Shown here in pieces: positions 22,096-35,948 of a DNA stretch of 64,000 nucleotides (within the stretch, counting starts at the first letter, position 1; each line of letters begins with the position of its first letter). The stretch lies in NCBI GenBank assembly GCA_022496805.1, contig CM040102.1:20057955-20121954 (forward strand). The letters are read 5' to 3'. The notes beneath the pieces are model-generated. The model did no database searches and was not told the DNA's origin. It saw only the letters and a program-made list of their open reading frames with translations. Source of the stretch: Pohlia nutans (lineage: Eukaryota > Streptophyta > Bryopsida > Bryales > Mniaceae). A program made the translations under genes and the position numbers.

Positions 22096-25000
22096 CCATG
22101 CCATATTCAGCAACGGGTGAACCCTTTCCTGGGGTTCCTCCTCCAGCCCAGAAATTTCGGTCAGGCGCTCCTTCCTTCCCATCTGCTGATGAGTTGCCCT
22201 CTGGTAATTTAGTGATGCATCGACGAGCATCTGATATTCTGCATCTGCAACCTGCGGTAGCCCCTCAGGTTCTAAACCTGCAATTGGTAGATTCTTCATT
22301 AGCAGCTTCACCAGAAAGACACCGCTATCCAAATCGGCCAAGGTCTAGAAGGCCGATTCCAGCCCCTTCTCCAAGAACACGAGGGCGTCGCCGTCCCAAG
22401 CATGGAGGTCAGAGGATTTGGAAAAAAATCACATTTAGTCTGAAAATTTTCTTTACTTAGCAAATTTCCTGTAGGAATATAATTTATGTTCTCTGATGCC
22501 TGATTCAAACAGCTGCTTCACTTATTGAAGCTTTTGCTCGATCTATTGACTTGCTAAGATGGAATTTTGAAATTTTAGTACTCCAATTTGCTGCCTTGTT
22601 ACTTATCGGAATGCATGGTTGAACATGGATGGCAACAGCGCCTGCTACAGCGCCTGCTACAGCTCCTGCTCCAGCTCCTGCTCCTGTTTTCGCCCCGATG
22701 CCACCGATAATTTCTGCTCCGCCTCCAAATAATACTCAAGGTACAAAGATTTGCTAAGGAATTTCTTTATGCACTATTCGTTATATTGTGTTTTGAAGTG
22801 TGTTCTGTGGCATTGGTGTCGATTTTTAAATGTATCTTGGTTAACGACTCGATCTTGACATTCGTAGAGAGGAGGGCGTCGCAGAATTGACAGAGACCAA
22901 ATGACATTTATGATTTTATGGCATACTGCCAATTGCAAAATCAAGCAGACCATAACTATGCTAAGTCTTTCTACATGTCCAACAGACTGCAAAGAATGTG
23001 ATGACGGATATACCAGCGCGCCAGCGGGTGCTCCTTGCGGATGTGTAATACCTATGACTACAAGTTTACAATTAGCAATCAGTCTCGAGAAACTATTTCC
23101 TCTGGTTGCTGAATTGGCTAAGGAACTTGCCGAAAGCCTTTACCTACAACCAAGCCAAGTGCGAATCATGGGGGCAAATGCAGTTGCTCAGTTCCAGGAT
23201 AAGACAGATGTGACTGCTCAGTTTGTCCCTTTGGCAACGGCTTTTGATAACACTACTGCAGTGCTTCTAGCTTCACAAATCTGGGAACGCAGATTGAAAC
23301 TCAACGAAACCCTTTTTGGTCATTACCTGGTCATTTCGGTACGCTATCCAGGTAACAGCTTCATCAGCATCAGATTGTCGCCCTTCAATGTTCTAGAATC
23401 TATTAGGTTTCTGTACTAGGAATATAATTTCGTGGATGTTTTCTCGACTTATGGAGATAAATACGAAGAATTGTATTTTGATAGAATCACCTTCCGTGAC
23501 GTCCTAGCCTCAAATATTATGTTGAACTGGTTGAGGTTATGAGTTTTGATGTGAGGTGATACGTTCTAGAAGGCAGGGCATTGAATTCGTCTTGCTTGTT
23601 CATACCAGATGCACTCTGCAGATGTATATTCTTGGTTTGTTCTAAAGAATATAAGTACTGTGAAAGATTCGCGTCATTTCCTAATCAGATGTTTGACACA
23701 TTTTTTGTTGGGCATCCCTCAACCACATATGTTCCTGTATTTTTCCATCACCACGCCCTCTTGGCTTGAATTTGTTTTGTAGGCCTTCCACCTTCACCAC
23801 CTTCTCAAGCCGAGCCTGATGCTAGCATTCCTCCATTAAGCAGCACTGGAGGGTCTGCTCAGCGACCGATTGGAGTGGGCCTTAGTAATGTTGGTCACAA
23901 GATGAGTAGTATAAAAATCGCAGTGATTGCTCTGGGATCAACGATGGGCGCAGTGATCAGTGTTGGTGTGATCTGGTTGATAATGCTGAAGTGTAATAGC
24001 CGGGTCCGGTATCTCGAAAAGGCCACAGAGCTTAATAATTCTTCGGCCTTGAAACGCCCCTCTCGTTCAGGTACTCTTATCTAATCTTTTGAACTACAAC
24101 TAGCAATCTGTTGGAGGTAGAAGTGGGACAACTAGCACTGGAAGAAAGAATCCCCCTCTTCAACGTGATGCTATTAGAATGACATTGAGGCAAAATAAGA
24201 TTTTCAATGACAGAAAGAGTGTCATTCTTGCCCTCACATTGTCTAGTGTTCTTACTAGTGCAGATAATAAAAATTCGCGTGTTAATAAGAGGTTGCAGAG
24301 GTTGCAGTGCAGTGTGATCCTAGGTTGAAAGATACACGCTTCCAGAATACTGGTTATTAATATATAATGTACTATTTAGTACTACTAATATATAATGTCT
24401 ATTGAATTGACTCAAAGTCAAACTATGTGGCTGCTGAATCTGCGCAGGTGCAGTTTCTGTAGTGTCCGGAAGTTTTCAATCAGCTGCATCATTTTCGGGT
24501 GAATCAAGCATGCCGGGGTATTCAGGAACTGCCAAGTGTTTTTCTCTGGCTGAACTTGTCAGAGCAACCGAGAATTTCAAACCTGAAAATATCGTGGGAC
24601 AGGGAGGATTTGGGACGGTCTATCAGGGGAAATTGGATGACGGAACACCTGTAGCTGTGAAAGTATTAACTCGTGGGGATCAGCAAGGAGGTCGAGAGTT
24701 TGTTGCGGAAGTTGAGATGCTGAGTAGATTGCACCATCGAAACCTTGTCAAACTCGTTGGCATATGTACAGAGGAGATTCGATGCTTGGTATATGAGCTT
24801 ATTCCCAATGGCAGCGTCGAGTCACATTTGCATGGTAAGGCCTCATACCCTGTAGGGACTCCTCTTTCGACATTCTAAAATTTCAACATTCGACATCCAG
24901 AAATCTTAGGACATTCTAAAGTCCCAAGAATCCTGTGAATACTTGCTAAGGATGCATACCTTGTAGAAGGTGCCATCTTGTTCATAGTCGGTTCCTGGTC

Positions 25001-26209
25001 GATTCGTTCTCTCTAATTCATGAATGACTCATGTTCCTTGGCAGGTATAGACAAATATATCGCGCCACTAGATTGGGAGGCCAGGCTGAAAATTGCACTG
25101 GGATCAGCAAGGGGTCTAGCTTATCTTCACGAGGATTCAAACCCGAGAGTGATACATCGAGATTTCAAAGCTAGCAACATTTTACTAGAAATGGACTACA
25201 CTCCTAAAGTGTCCGATTTTGGTCTGGCCAAGGCAGCAGCTGAAGGAGGGCATAGTCAGCATATATCCACTCGCGTGATGGGTACTTTTGGGTGAGCTCT
25301 CTGGGTCGGTTCACGAGTTCGTTTTCAGGAAGAAGTCCTAACTATAACCTAGTAATTGTGGAACACTGGAACCTAGTTTTTGGTTTGCCATATGGTCAGT
25401 GCCTCCTCGCAGTTGGTCACTCGGGATGGCTTATCGAACTGACTCGTAACTGATGCGCCTGCAGGTATGTGGCACCTGAATATGCTATGACCGGCCATCT
25501 CCTGGTGAAGAGTGATGTATACAGCTACGGGGTGGTCTTACTTGAGCTTCTGTCAGGGAGGATGCCTGTGGACATGGATAACCCAGAAGGGCAGCAGAAT
25601 TTGGTCACATGGGCGCGTCCACTGCTCACAACGAGAGAAGGGTTGGAGATGCTAATTGATCCACACCTTCAGGTCGGCGAGTTTCCGTTTGACGACTTTG
25701 CTAAGGTTGCTGCCATTGCTTCTATGTGTGTCCAGCCTGAAGTATCGCATAGACCGTTCATGGGAGAAGTCGTGCAAGCTCTGAAACTTGTCTACAACGA
25801 CTCGGATGTTTGTGAGTCCCACCCCGGGGACTACTCCCCCGATGTCACCAAATTCGGGGCCTGTAGCGACCCGCGAGCACGGTTCCTACCGGATTCATCG
25901 TTCCTCAGCAGCGACTATGACTCCGGCCCATTATACAGCAGGGACGGTCTCGATCCTGCGCGGCCCATTTCGGCCTCAGCCGTGTTGTCCGATTCCGGTC
26001 GCCCTGTTTGGCCGCTCTCCGGTTCCTTTCGTCGCCAGAGTAATTCCGGCCCTCTCAAGACGTCCACGGGTCACAAGCCGCCAGCCTGGTACAGGAACTT
26101 GAGGGCATCCAAAGCAGGGGTCACAAAGAGCGATCATGGAGTTTCTGCGAATGCGGGAAATAATCATCATGTTCACCATGGACCAAGGGAATACTCACCA
26201 TGGCCATAA
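22096..26209 (+). CDS. ALE2-like: ALE2-like receptor-like serine/threonine kinase (5' exon missing)
   Basis: Seven exons, 22096-22407, 22639-22740, 22986-23351, 23783-24070, 24448-24834, 25045-25291 and 25465-26209, join in consistent phases and give about 815 residues. The outer part is Pro/Ala-rich, then carries the Cys motif [20 protein letters not shown] and [10 protein letters not shown] typical of ALE2. A membrane span follows ([20 protein letters not shown]). The kinase is complete: [17 protein letters not shown] lysine, [34 protein letters not shown]. The Ser/Pro-rich tail has SGPL and RPISAS, as in ALE2 homologues. In Arabidopsis ALE2 acts at the plasma membrane with ACR4 in epidermal and cuticle formation; the role here is inferred. 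The first exon acceptor (22095, phase 1) needs an upstream signal-peptide exon that I could not fix. The 22407 donor (GAG|GTCAGA) is weak. Confidence 0.92.
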
Positions 26210-29200
26210 AGACCCTTGATCATCTCTTGAAGACCTAGTTTACATCAATGGCTTTGTGTTCGCTGGAGACCACTTAATTGCAAGGCGGTCAGATATTTTC
26301 CGGATCATAGTAAGGGTAGGTGCTTGCATTGCAGCAGCTCCAGGGGCTCTCGATCTCACGGCTTAGACGGGTCCACACAGGGTTCTCAAAATTCGACCAT
26401 GGTGACACTTTCGTCCCACCATTCTTGATAGAGGTACACGCCCAACCATTTAGAGTTAATTTTGAATTCGTTTTCCACCTTAGTTGTTTCGTATGAACTC
26501 TCACTGCCAAATCCATCCCTTGTTCCTTACAATGATGAAGCAACACGTTCTTCAAGCTGGGCTTTAATTTGAGGCAGTCACATCATATATTGAAAAACTT
26601 ACACGTCTTTGCTGTTGTCTGAAACGATTTGATTCTCCAGTCAGTAGAGAGTAGGCATTGACTACTGTAATAGAAATTGTGTACTTAAGTTAATTGGAGC
26701 ACCAAGCTATACGTCTTGCCAGAGATCCATTTGGGCACCAAGTTGGTGCCTAAATGAGGCCCCAATGGCACCACACTTTGGCAGTGCAACTTGGTGCCCC
26801 AAATATGCCTTACAGCTAAAATCAGCAATGCCCAATCTCATTGACGGAAATTACACTTGATTGCAAAGAGGAGAAAAAAGATGCGCTTTGCAATGAAAAT
26901 TGTATGCATGTGCACCATTTTTCGACTTTTGAATTCTGAATGTCATTTCTGATATTTCGGTTTCAAATTCACTTATGAGTTCTAGTTCATTTACATTTAT
27001 AGATTGTCATTTCATTTTCAGTGTGAATTCTGATTTGATTTCAGTTGCAAATGTCCATTTCAACTTCAGTCATGATTTTCCATAATTTCATCCTCATTTT
27101 GTTCATGTTTATTTGTGAGTTTTCATATCAGTTTTATCTCTGTTTTTATATTTGTAAAATTTTCATTTCAGTTTGTGACTTAAACGGGGTGCTTACACCG
27201 CTGAAATGGGTGACTTAAATGGGGTGCTTAAGGGATTCAGCAAGATTGAGGGTAGGCAAAAATGATTGCGAGAATTCCACACAATTGCAAGAATTAGTGG
27301 AGCTGTTGGGGAGTGTGCGCATAAGTAGATAAATCCTGCTCGATTAATAAGAAATTCTCAAAGTGACATGAACAAGGATCCTCACATATGTGCCTTGCTG
27401 TCACTTTTACTAGCCAATACCGGGGTGAACTCCGGCCATGGTGCTATCCATGAGGTTTCCTATATCTAGCTATGATTACACTTGATCTTCAAGTACCACT
27501 ACTTTGCAGCCACACGTTGGTTGAAAACACTACTGAAATGCAACATGAGTGTAATCAATCATACCATAATTTTAGCCGAAGTTCATAAAGAAAGTAGATT
27601 GATTGCACTCATGTTGTGTGTGGAATTTACCCGGCACTTCCAGTCATCCTAGTAATTTCACGACACTACTTTGGAGCCACACACATTGGTTCAAATTTTT
27701 GCCTCACAAATTGGTCAGCCATTCACAAAGTCCAATACAGCCACTCAACGAGTTGTGCATGGTCCAAAACCATGCATCCCGCACCGTCAATCTTTCTAGG
27801 TGACAACCCAAATCCGCCAGATCGAATTGCGGTGCTACATGCTTTGATAACAACGCAAATCTCGCGTGGACAAATTGCAGTGCTCAGGCCAACCATGACC
27901 TCCTCAAAACATAGATGCTATAAATTAGTTATTGTACAGAATGGAACCATTGTTGGAATGAGGAATCACTACACTGATGGCGCATTGGAAAACCCATTGT
28001 TTGAAACCCTCACAAAATGTGAACTACCACATTGACAAAGTCTAAATGTACTACTAATCTTCTCCTCCTTGGACGTGATCAACAATCCCTTGGACCTAAT
28101 CGAATGAATATACAAGCTATCTAGATTCACCTGCTATCACGACAACTCGTCTGTTGTCACATTCTAGAAATCTTTCAACAACAAGATATTAAAGTTCAGG
28201 TACAGTGGGATTGAAACTCATACAAGACGTGAACTGCATACTGAACTGATTGAATGAGTTATTGATTTAGATTCACCGATCAAGCGTGTGAACATGACAG
28301 TTGTCCCACGGTTTTATATATACGGGTGATGGCCTAATATGGGTACCCTTCCAAAAATAATGTGATTTTTGAGAAATATCTTTTTGGTAAGAAAAAAACA
28401 TTGAAAAATTACAATAATTAGAGGATGTTATAGACACCATGGCTGCAACTATACACAAGGTGTTAAAGACAGAATTTCTAGCACACATAAATTGAGTTAC
28501 ATAAGTCACACTATGTGAGACATATCAGGCCATTCCCCATTTATACCTAGTGACATGCCCAAGCAAAATCACTGTGCATGCATGGAATTGGGCACTACTT
28601 AGAAAGTTAATAAATTCGAAGGCTAATGAATTGTTTGGCAACAAACAAAAAACCACATGGAGACCTTTTCCAATTCACTAATCATCACTTAAATTCAAAG
28701 TACTCTTAAATTCTCCTATCATCACTTGATTACCAGTTCCCTAATCCGATCATTTGGCTGATTTGAAAAATAACAAACCTGCAGATTGTGTAATTTGCAT
28801 ACAGAAGTTTACATAAGCAGGTGGACTGGACGACAGCATTCCCTTATATATGAATACCTAAGCATTAATTGGCCACCATTCTGCTCACGACAAAATGGAA
28901 CAAGGTAAAAATTTGCAAACTGGCTTCAGCCGGAACAATTGCTATGAAGGGCTCCAAAATTCAAGATGAGCACACTGATAATCAAAGACATGAATAACTG
29001 AACTCAAAATAGTACAGAATCTTATCAATTTTTAATGATTTCAGGGCTGTGAATCACCAAGTTTCGTGATGCCATCCCCTTTTCTTGATACTTACAAAGC
29101 AGCCGCTGATACTTTGGGCTAAGTTTCTTGGTATAGATGAGATTTCTATGTCCACTGGAATTATAGCATTTCTATTTTACAGTTCCCTGCGTCAACAATG

Positions 29201-29911
29201 GTTGAAAACTACCTGATCGCTTGCCTAATTAAAAAAAAAATTGGCAGGATGATATTGTCGCAACGAATTGGTTCCTACATGTACAGGCACAAAAGTAGTC
29301 TATAATAAAAGTTGCTTCAAAACGAGACCAAATCGCCCACCTTGTGCCGATGACCAACTTGTGTTCACCAAGCAATAAAGGTGTCCGCCCTCCGTCGTCG
29401 TCGTCCCTTGGACGTCCTGCTATCGTTCATTGCAGAATTGCTTCCTTGTAATTAATGTGGTTGAAGGGCTTTCCACCACAAGAACAAGTTAAGCAATTTG
29501 TGTTCCTTAACACAATGTTCAATAATTTCGCTGCACGAGTCACTCATAAAATTTGCAGGAAATATCGTAAATTCCTGCATGTCTCTATGATCGATAGTAC
29601 CTCGAGAAAATACTTTTCATTGGCTGAAGTAAATGCTTCTTCAGTGTTGCCAATACAGCATGAAATACGTGTCGATCTTCCTCGGAAATTGATGCGATCC
29701 TCATCGCAGGTGCTCGAGGTCAAGTTCGAAGTGTTTACTGGTTTTTCTTGCCCACTGTCGGGGCTGTTGATCGAGTCTACATCCAGGAACGAGCACAATT
29801 AAATGGTCAATTCTCGATTTACAGTTTCTAATGTATTTCTAGTTCAAGAGAGGATTCAACGGTGGCTGACAAGCATACAAACCAAGCACGAAGTCGAGAT
29901 GGTCAAAAAGG
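26210..29911. other. intergenic between receptor kinase and coiled-coil gene
   Basis: The first few hundred bases are probably the receptor kinase 3' untranslated region. 'gtgacttaaa.ggggtgctta' occurs twice near 27176 and 27208. 'caacatgagtgtaatcaatc' near 27541 is inverted near 27598. Frames at 27616-28035 (+) and 29455-29802 (both strands) show no family motif; the latter may be the coiled-coil gene's 3' leader or downstream DNA. No gene is supported. Confidence 0.4.
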
Positions 29912-32900
29912 TCAGAATCTGTACATGGACTTAGTTCTAGACTCTTTCCTTCCAAAAGCGGTCCTCGTCCTGTAGTCGTCTTTCATGAGGTCTCTCATTG
30001 TCGTTTTAGGATACGCGAGTACCTGCAATTGAAACAAATTAGCAACACCGAAAGACATTGTAAGAGATGATACAGATTGAGATGTTTGTCCAAAAATAAC
30101 CGAAACATTAACATGGTTAGGCTAGATCAAAAGGTGTGCTCAGGAGATTCTCTTCAGTGTTCATTCATTCCAGTTATAGAAAATTTACAGCTACACATTG
30201 AAGCTACAGCAGGATCATGCGAACAGTTACCTGTGTTCCATTAGGTGGAGACCCTCCTCTTCCTTCAGAAGGACTTAGTGTCTGTGTCACTGGTTGAGCT
30301 GGAGTAAATGACCTCGGTAAAGGTGTCAACAATTTGGTTGAAGTAATACGCCTGGGAGAAGGCGTCGACGCCAGTTTGGAGGAAGTGATCCGCCTGGAAG
30401 TCGGTACCAATGCAGGATTGGTTGGGCTGAGAGGCTTGCGAACAGTTGATACAGGTTTGCTTGAAGGTGATGCAGGTTTGCTTGGAGGTGTTGCAGGTTT
30501 GCTTGGAGGTGTTGCAGGTTTGCTTGGAGGTGTTGCAGGTTTGCTTGGAGGTGATACAGGTTTGCTTGGAGGTGATGCAGGTTTGCTTGGAGGTGACACA
30601 GGTTTGCTTGTAATTAATTCAGGTTTTGTTGGAGTCAAAGGTTTGCGTGGAGTCAATATCGTTTTAGGTGGCGGACTGGATTGTTTCGACGCAGAAAGTG
30701 GACGCGGCCTTGAAGTGGAAGTCGTAGTCTGTGTCAGTTTCGAATGTAATGCCCCTTGAACCTGAGAGAGATGAGTTCGGACAGTATTTACCAACTTGCC
30801 TTTGGGAAACATCGAAGGTTTATAGCGAGGCTCGTAAAATTCGGGAGTGTCCTTCGCAAGCCTGGCTTGTATTGCTGAAAGGTTTTCACCCACTTTTTCA
30901 GCCCGTTGCTGTAGAGAGGCTAGATCAGCGGCTGAAGATTCCTGCAAGAATAATGGGTTCTTGCGTAAACAAAGATCTGACTTGAGGACGATTGGAGCGC
31001 TCGATTCCTTTTTCACCTCAGTTCGCGATTTGGGTGCGGCTTTTCGAAGGGATCTTGTCAGACCCTGAAAGCATCAACTCTCGAAAGATTAGCATCAACT
31101 TTTTAGTGAATTTATGAAATCGTGTGACGTTCAAGAATTTAACTTCAGAAAGAATACAAAACCATCGTACATAACAATATAGTACGATTTCAGAAGTTGA
31201 CGTAGCAAAATGAAGTGAGGGGCAAACCAACATGAACAAGGGATGATAGTTCTTACAATTTGTCTTGCCAATTGACTGACTTTCCCTGCCAGTCCTATGC
31301 ACCGCTGTGTTTGTTTTACTGGACTCTCGACACTCCTTACGGATCGAGAAAGCAGAGTCTGGGCATCCCCGATAGATGTGTTCATTTGGGAGAGTTGCTG
31401 CTCTATCCTCCTCACTTCCAATGCCAATCCTAACACTTGAATATCCTCTCTTGTGCTCGACTTTTTCCTGTGCGAACGGACTCAGTTAAAGTCAGTAAGG
31501 AGTATCTGTAGAATTTGCTGGGATTCTACAATCTGCGCAACAACTTAAAATGGCAGTAGGATGAACAAGAAAAAAATAAAATTCAAATACATGTTGGTGC
31601 AGATTCTTGACCAAGGAGAATAAAATTAAAAATTAAAGTGACACACTGTTTAGAAATAATGCGGTGAAACACATCATAGAACCGCCGCCCAAGCGATAAT
31701 TGAAACTAACCTCTCATCATCGAATACCAATTTTTCATCACTCTCTTGTGTGATGAATGTGGGGTTGGTAATTGGGCTTTGTAGTCCATCTATCTCAGTG
31801 AAGAGAGTGCGCTGAGACTTCTGCTCCTCCAGCATGTTGGACATATCAAGTCTTGCGGGCCTGGTGCCTTTTGAAGGGGCCTGAATCACATAAAACTTCA
31901 ATGGATTATTCTCCGTCATAATCACCAAAATAGAATCTGGAAGCATACGTGATTGTCGTTAAAAATGTAAAGACGACATGACTACTGAAAAGAAACAGCA
32001 GAGTACCATAAAAAGGCTTAGTCAAAATCGGAAAGCGAAGACTTTACCTGTGTGAAAAGTATGTCATTAAATGTCTGACGAGCATTTTCGTGATAAGCAC
32101 CGGCATCAGGACTCAAGGGTTGCTTGTTCACACCCTTCTTCTTGTGCACAACTAGGGTTTTTATGTCCCTCCCGCACTGAGGTCTAGGAGATTTTCTAGC
32201 AAATGCAACATTCTTGTCCACGCAAGCAGGACTAGATGGCTTTGCTGGCACAGGGATGTCATCAGCTGGCAAAAACTGCAATGACATTTCACCTGTCCTC
32301 TGTTCTGCGGTCAACCAGCAATCGTCTGTTGAAAATATCAAACTGTCGGCTGTTTCCAACTCAAGCTTTCTGTGGAAGCGTATCATGGCAGGGGGTTTCT
32401 CCTCTTTCAGGCACATGTCTTTCAGCCGAGAAAGTAATTTCGCAGAGTCAAAGACAGAGTTATCAAGCTGGATAAGTCCTTCACAAGATATTCCCTCTTC
32501 TTTCCTCTCTGCCATCTCTTCACGGTGTTCAAGAGCTTCACTTACTACATCGGCACCTTCGTATGGAGTAGAACATAGCACCTCTGTAGGTTGAGGCTCT
32601 TGTGTCTCGTCAAGATTCTCCAGAAACATCTATTTATACCAAAAAAAAGTGCAATTAGTCTATCTGCCGCACGTCGCACTTATCTTTTGACAACGCATAT
32701 CACCCAGCGTTGTATGGCAATGTATCTTAACTAAATTATTCGAAGTTAGTAGTACGTCGAATTATAGCGTAGAAAACATCACAAGAAAGGTCCATTACAA
32801 CGTCTGATACAAAATGCTCCAGTTCGCAGGTGTTTGGAGATGTACCTTCTCTTCACAATTATCAGGTGAAACCATTTCATTGGTCAATTTCGCTTTCTCG

Positions 32901-35410
32901 AGCTGCAACTGCACTTGACACAGCTTCGCTTCAAGTACAGCTATTTGCACGTCCTTATGTTGAAGTTCTGACTCAGTGTTCTCTGACATCTTCTCAATAG
33001 TGGCCACATGCTCAGCCTCCTTCTCCTTTAGCTTATCCCTGCACCACAAGATGTTTCGACAAGATAAACAACAGGATAGGCGATCACCACTATTTATGGA
33101 ATATAGACGAAGTATAATATGCAATCAACCAAGAAGACACTACTTTACGGTCATCCTCAACAGCTCAAGCGACATATGCTACTTTATACTGTTAGCAGAA
33201 CTGTTGCAGGGATTAAAGTTATAAGAAAATTTGTCAATTGGTAAACACATGAAAATCCAGATAAATAAAATTGTCGGATTGACATTAAACATATCCTTAC
33301 TTCGCATCTTTGAGCTCCATGCGTAGCTTTTCCATCAATCGCTGATGAGTCGTTGCCATCCTCTCACACCCCACGCATTCGACATCCTTCAAAATTTTGT
33401 CGGAACTAACATTAACAGCAGATGCTGAATCGCATCCGAGGCCTTCACACTTCTTCCTTGATTGAACCAATTCTGACTCCAGCGTTATGAGCTTAGACCT
33501 GAATGCTGATAACCTTTCCTCTTTGGCTCGCAAATGTCTTTCGAAGGTCTCAACCTGATTCCAGTGTTTTTCCTCCAATTGCGTGGCAAACCGCCCCTTC
33601 ACTACTTCAAACCAGGCTTTGAACGCTGGGTCTGACAACGGCTCTGCAAATCAATGATGCAGGGATTCAGAAATCGTAAAATAATACCACCATGGACAGG
33701 AATAGGAAGTAAAGTTAGACATATTCAGCACTTCTGCAGCGGTGGACGGTTAGTATGTATCAAAGTAGAATCTTAGTCTATGTAAAAACACGGCTTGCTC
33801 ATTGGTGGTAGTGATTAACATATTGGATATGCAAGAAAATGATTTGAAGTAACAAAGTCTGCAGGACGAGGTCGGCTGCTCAAATTCAAGCATCAGTCGA
33901 ATATCTACCAGCAAGGGTGACTTGAACGAGTACCTAGAAGATCAGCTGACAACAGGGCGGGGATGGGAGTAGAAGCTGCGGCTTGTGCCTTCGCTCTATA
34001 CATTGCCACTTGTTTCTCTAAAGCCTCAACCTGCGTGCTGTATGTGGCGCGGAGATTGTTCACTTCCTCAACGTGAGACTTCTGGAGATCCGCAACTTTC
34101 TCAAACTCGGACCGACTTCCCAAGCTCCGATGGTAGCGATGACCTGACCTACTCCCATCTGGAACCTCGATCAACAGATTCTGCCGAGTCCTTTCCTCGG
34201 CTAGCCTTCTCCAGCGTCCTGATTCTGCTTCGGCAATTTGCTTTCCAGACTCTGCGGTTGCAAGTTCCCGAGCAAGATCTTCTTTCTCTTCCCTCTCAAC
34301 TGTTGCTCGTTCCAACATGGTGGATATCATAACATCTTTGTCTTCCGACTCTTGCCTCAGTGTCGCTAACTCGACCAAGAGCTTTTGGGTCATTTCCGAG
34401 TGGTCCTCTGTGGCTGAGCTTAAAGCCTCCAGATGAGCTTTGGTAGAGTCGAGCTCCTCCATGGTGTTGGCCAAACGGCATTCTGTTGCCTGCTCCCTGT
34501 CTCTAACTTCATCAAGAACTTTCTCACGTTCAGTTGAGTTAGCCAACTCATTGTCAAGCTCCTCATTTAATTCAGAAGTAATCGCCTTCTCGGCGGCAAG
34601 GTTTGAAGTCAGCTCACGACACTCTGCCTCCTTAATTCGAACATTCTCCATTGCAGTCTTGATCATATACTCTCTTTCTTTAAGTTTTTTCTCTAGATCC
34701 ATCAGACGTCTCGCCTTCAGCTCGCACTCATTACATTGTCCAGTACCCAAACTAGCTCTCGGGCTACAAAATCCGCTGGCCTCGTGACTGATCAGATCTT
34801 TCCTAAGCATATCTATCTCATGACGAAGCTTCTTCTTTTCAATCTTCCATCCGTGCTCTCGATTAGCATAAATTCGAACAACTTTCTCATTAGCTTTGGC
34901 ATCCTCCAACCTTCTCGTTTTCAATTCCTTAACCTCCTCTTCTGCGTCCGCTATTCTCCGCACGAACCTGTTCTTCTCTTGATCCCAATCGTTTCTATCG
35001 TTTTCCTTCGCTTCAGTCGACTCTGTCAGCCTCTCATGCAAGTCTTGAGCATTTTGAGCTAAGTACTGAAGTCGTTCCATAGCCCCTTTCAACATCGTCT
35101 GAAGAGCCAGTCTCTGAGGCATGGCGCCACTATCCTTCACATCATCCTTCCCTCTGCTCCCGTTTGAACCATGGATTAGTGCTCCCAGCGCCGCGAAAGC
35201 CAATGCGACACCAAAATATTCGGCTAGCAGAGGCCATGGCTCCTCTTCATGCAAGTCTAAGTACTTGCTCATGATGAAGTTCTTGCGACCAGACGTCAAA
35301 TCTATCAAAGGGTTCATTAAGTCAAACTGTCGGGGACTGAAACTCTCTAGCTCTTCAAGCAAATCCTCAGCTTCTAATCTCTCCATTCTTGGAGGTGCGG
35401 GGGATATTCC
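29912..35410 (-). CDS. large membrane-anchored coiled-coil protein, unknown function
   Basis: Eight minus-strand exons join in frame: 35410-33934, 33643-33301, 33038-32846, 32629-32048, 31880-31711, 31467-31257, 31064-30231, 30022-29912. From ATG 35386 they give 1298 residues. Residues ~52-72 (WPLLAEYFGVALAFAALGAL) look like one membrane span. Residues ~90-490 and parts of the next exons are dense coiled coil rich in Glu, Lys and Leu heptads. The middle is acidic and unstructured. Near the C-terminus lies a Lys/Pro/Ser/Thr repeat (SKPxSPP) and a basic end, TKSMYRF. I do not recognise the family; a scaffold or microtubule-linked membrane protein is conceivable, since basic Ser/Pro tails occur there, but this is speculative. 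An exon ending at 35826 splices in frame ahead of 35410 without an upstream ATG, so an N-terminal extension, perhaps a targeting peptide, is possible. Confidence 0.8.
30447..30621 (-). repeat. 21-bp coding tandem repeat (SKPxSPP units)
   Basis: About eight 21-bp units of the form 'gcaggtttgcttggaggtg' (plus strand) encode seven-residue repeats, SKP-(A/V)-(S/T)-PP, in the tail of the coiled-coil protein. Units are nearly identical at the DNA level, so copy number is likely to vary between individuals. Confidence 0.9.
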
Positions 35411-35948
35411 CTGAAATGGCAGATACGCCTGTTAACTAAAATAGAATTAGCTGGTGGGCAAAATGAGAGGCCGCAACGCTGGTATGCCGAACTGCTCTTT
35501 GTGAATGCAACCGATCCTGTCTCGAATAAGTGAATGTCGAATCAATGACGAATGCCAACAGAATGCCTGTACAGTTTCTAACGTCAGATCCGGTTCTTGG
35601 AATTATCGTATGAAGAAATTATGAAATCTCAACCGAGAAGAAACATCAGTTCTAAACTGCATAACTACGTTTCTAGAGACATGCACAAGAATACAAACGC
35701 GATTTTTTCGGAGCATAACTTAGGATGAAGAGGAGCCATAACTTAGGAGCACCACTGAACAGACCAAGCGCTTGCACAATACATGTCGAAGTGAGGATGA
35801 GCAGTACAGCACACAATGACGATACCTGAAGGCTCCGATTCAGGTTACAGTCGGCGAAACAAACCGTAGCATCCTGTCTCGGTGAAGAATTTTCAAATGG
35901 CAGCAGCGCTCGAGCCTTGAACGACGGATAATTCAACAAGCCTCCAAG
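35411..35948 (-). other. 5' part of the coiled-coil gene, first intron and upstream exon
   Basis: Minus-strand sequence from about 35948 to 35826 is open and ends in a good donor (CTTCAG|GTATCG). Joined to the acceptor at 35411 it continues in frame into GISPAPPRMERL. An in-frame stop lies near 35967 and no ATG lies between, so either this is 5' leader or a further upstream exon supplies the start. Confidence 0.5.

Noticed and set aside
24125..24262. CACTA-like element in a receptor kinase intron (CACTGGAAGAA ... TTCTTACTAGTG)
   Set aside because: Ends match poorly and no 3-bp target duplication is clear.
27616..28035. 139-residue plus-strand open frame
   Set aside because: No recognisable motif, biased composition or splice context; likely chance frame in intergenic DNA.
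29455..29802. Overlapping open frames on both strands beyond the coiled-coil gene stop
   Set aside because: Neither shows a family motif; probably transcribed flank of the coiled-coil gene or chance.
33985..35062. Plus-strand open frames across the coiled-coil gene
   Set aside because: Antisense shadows of a strongly biased coding sequence.
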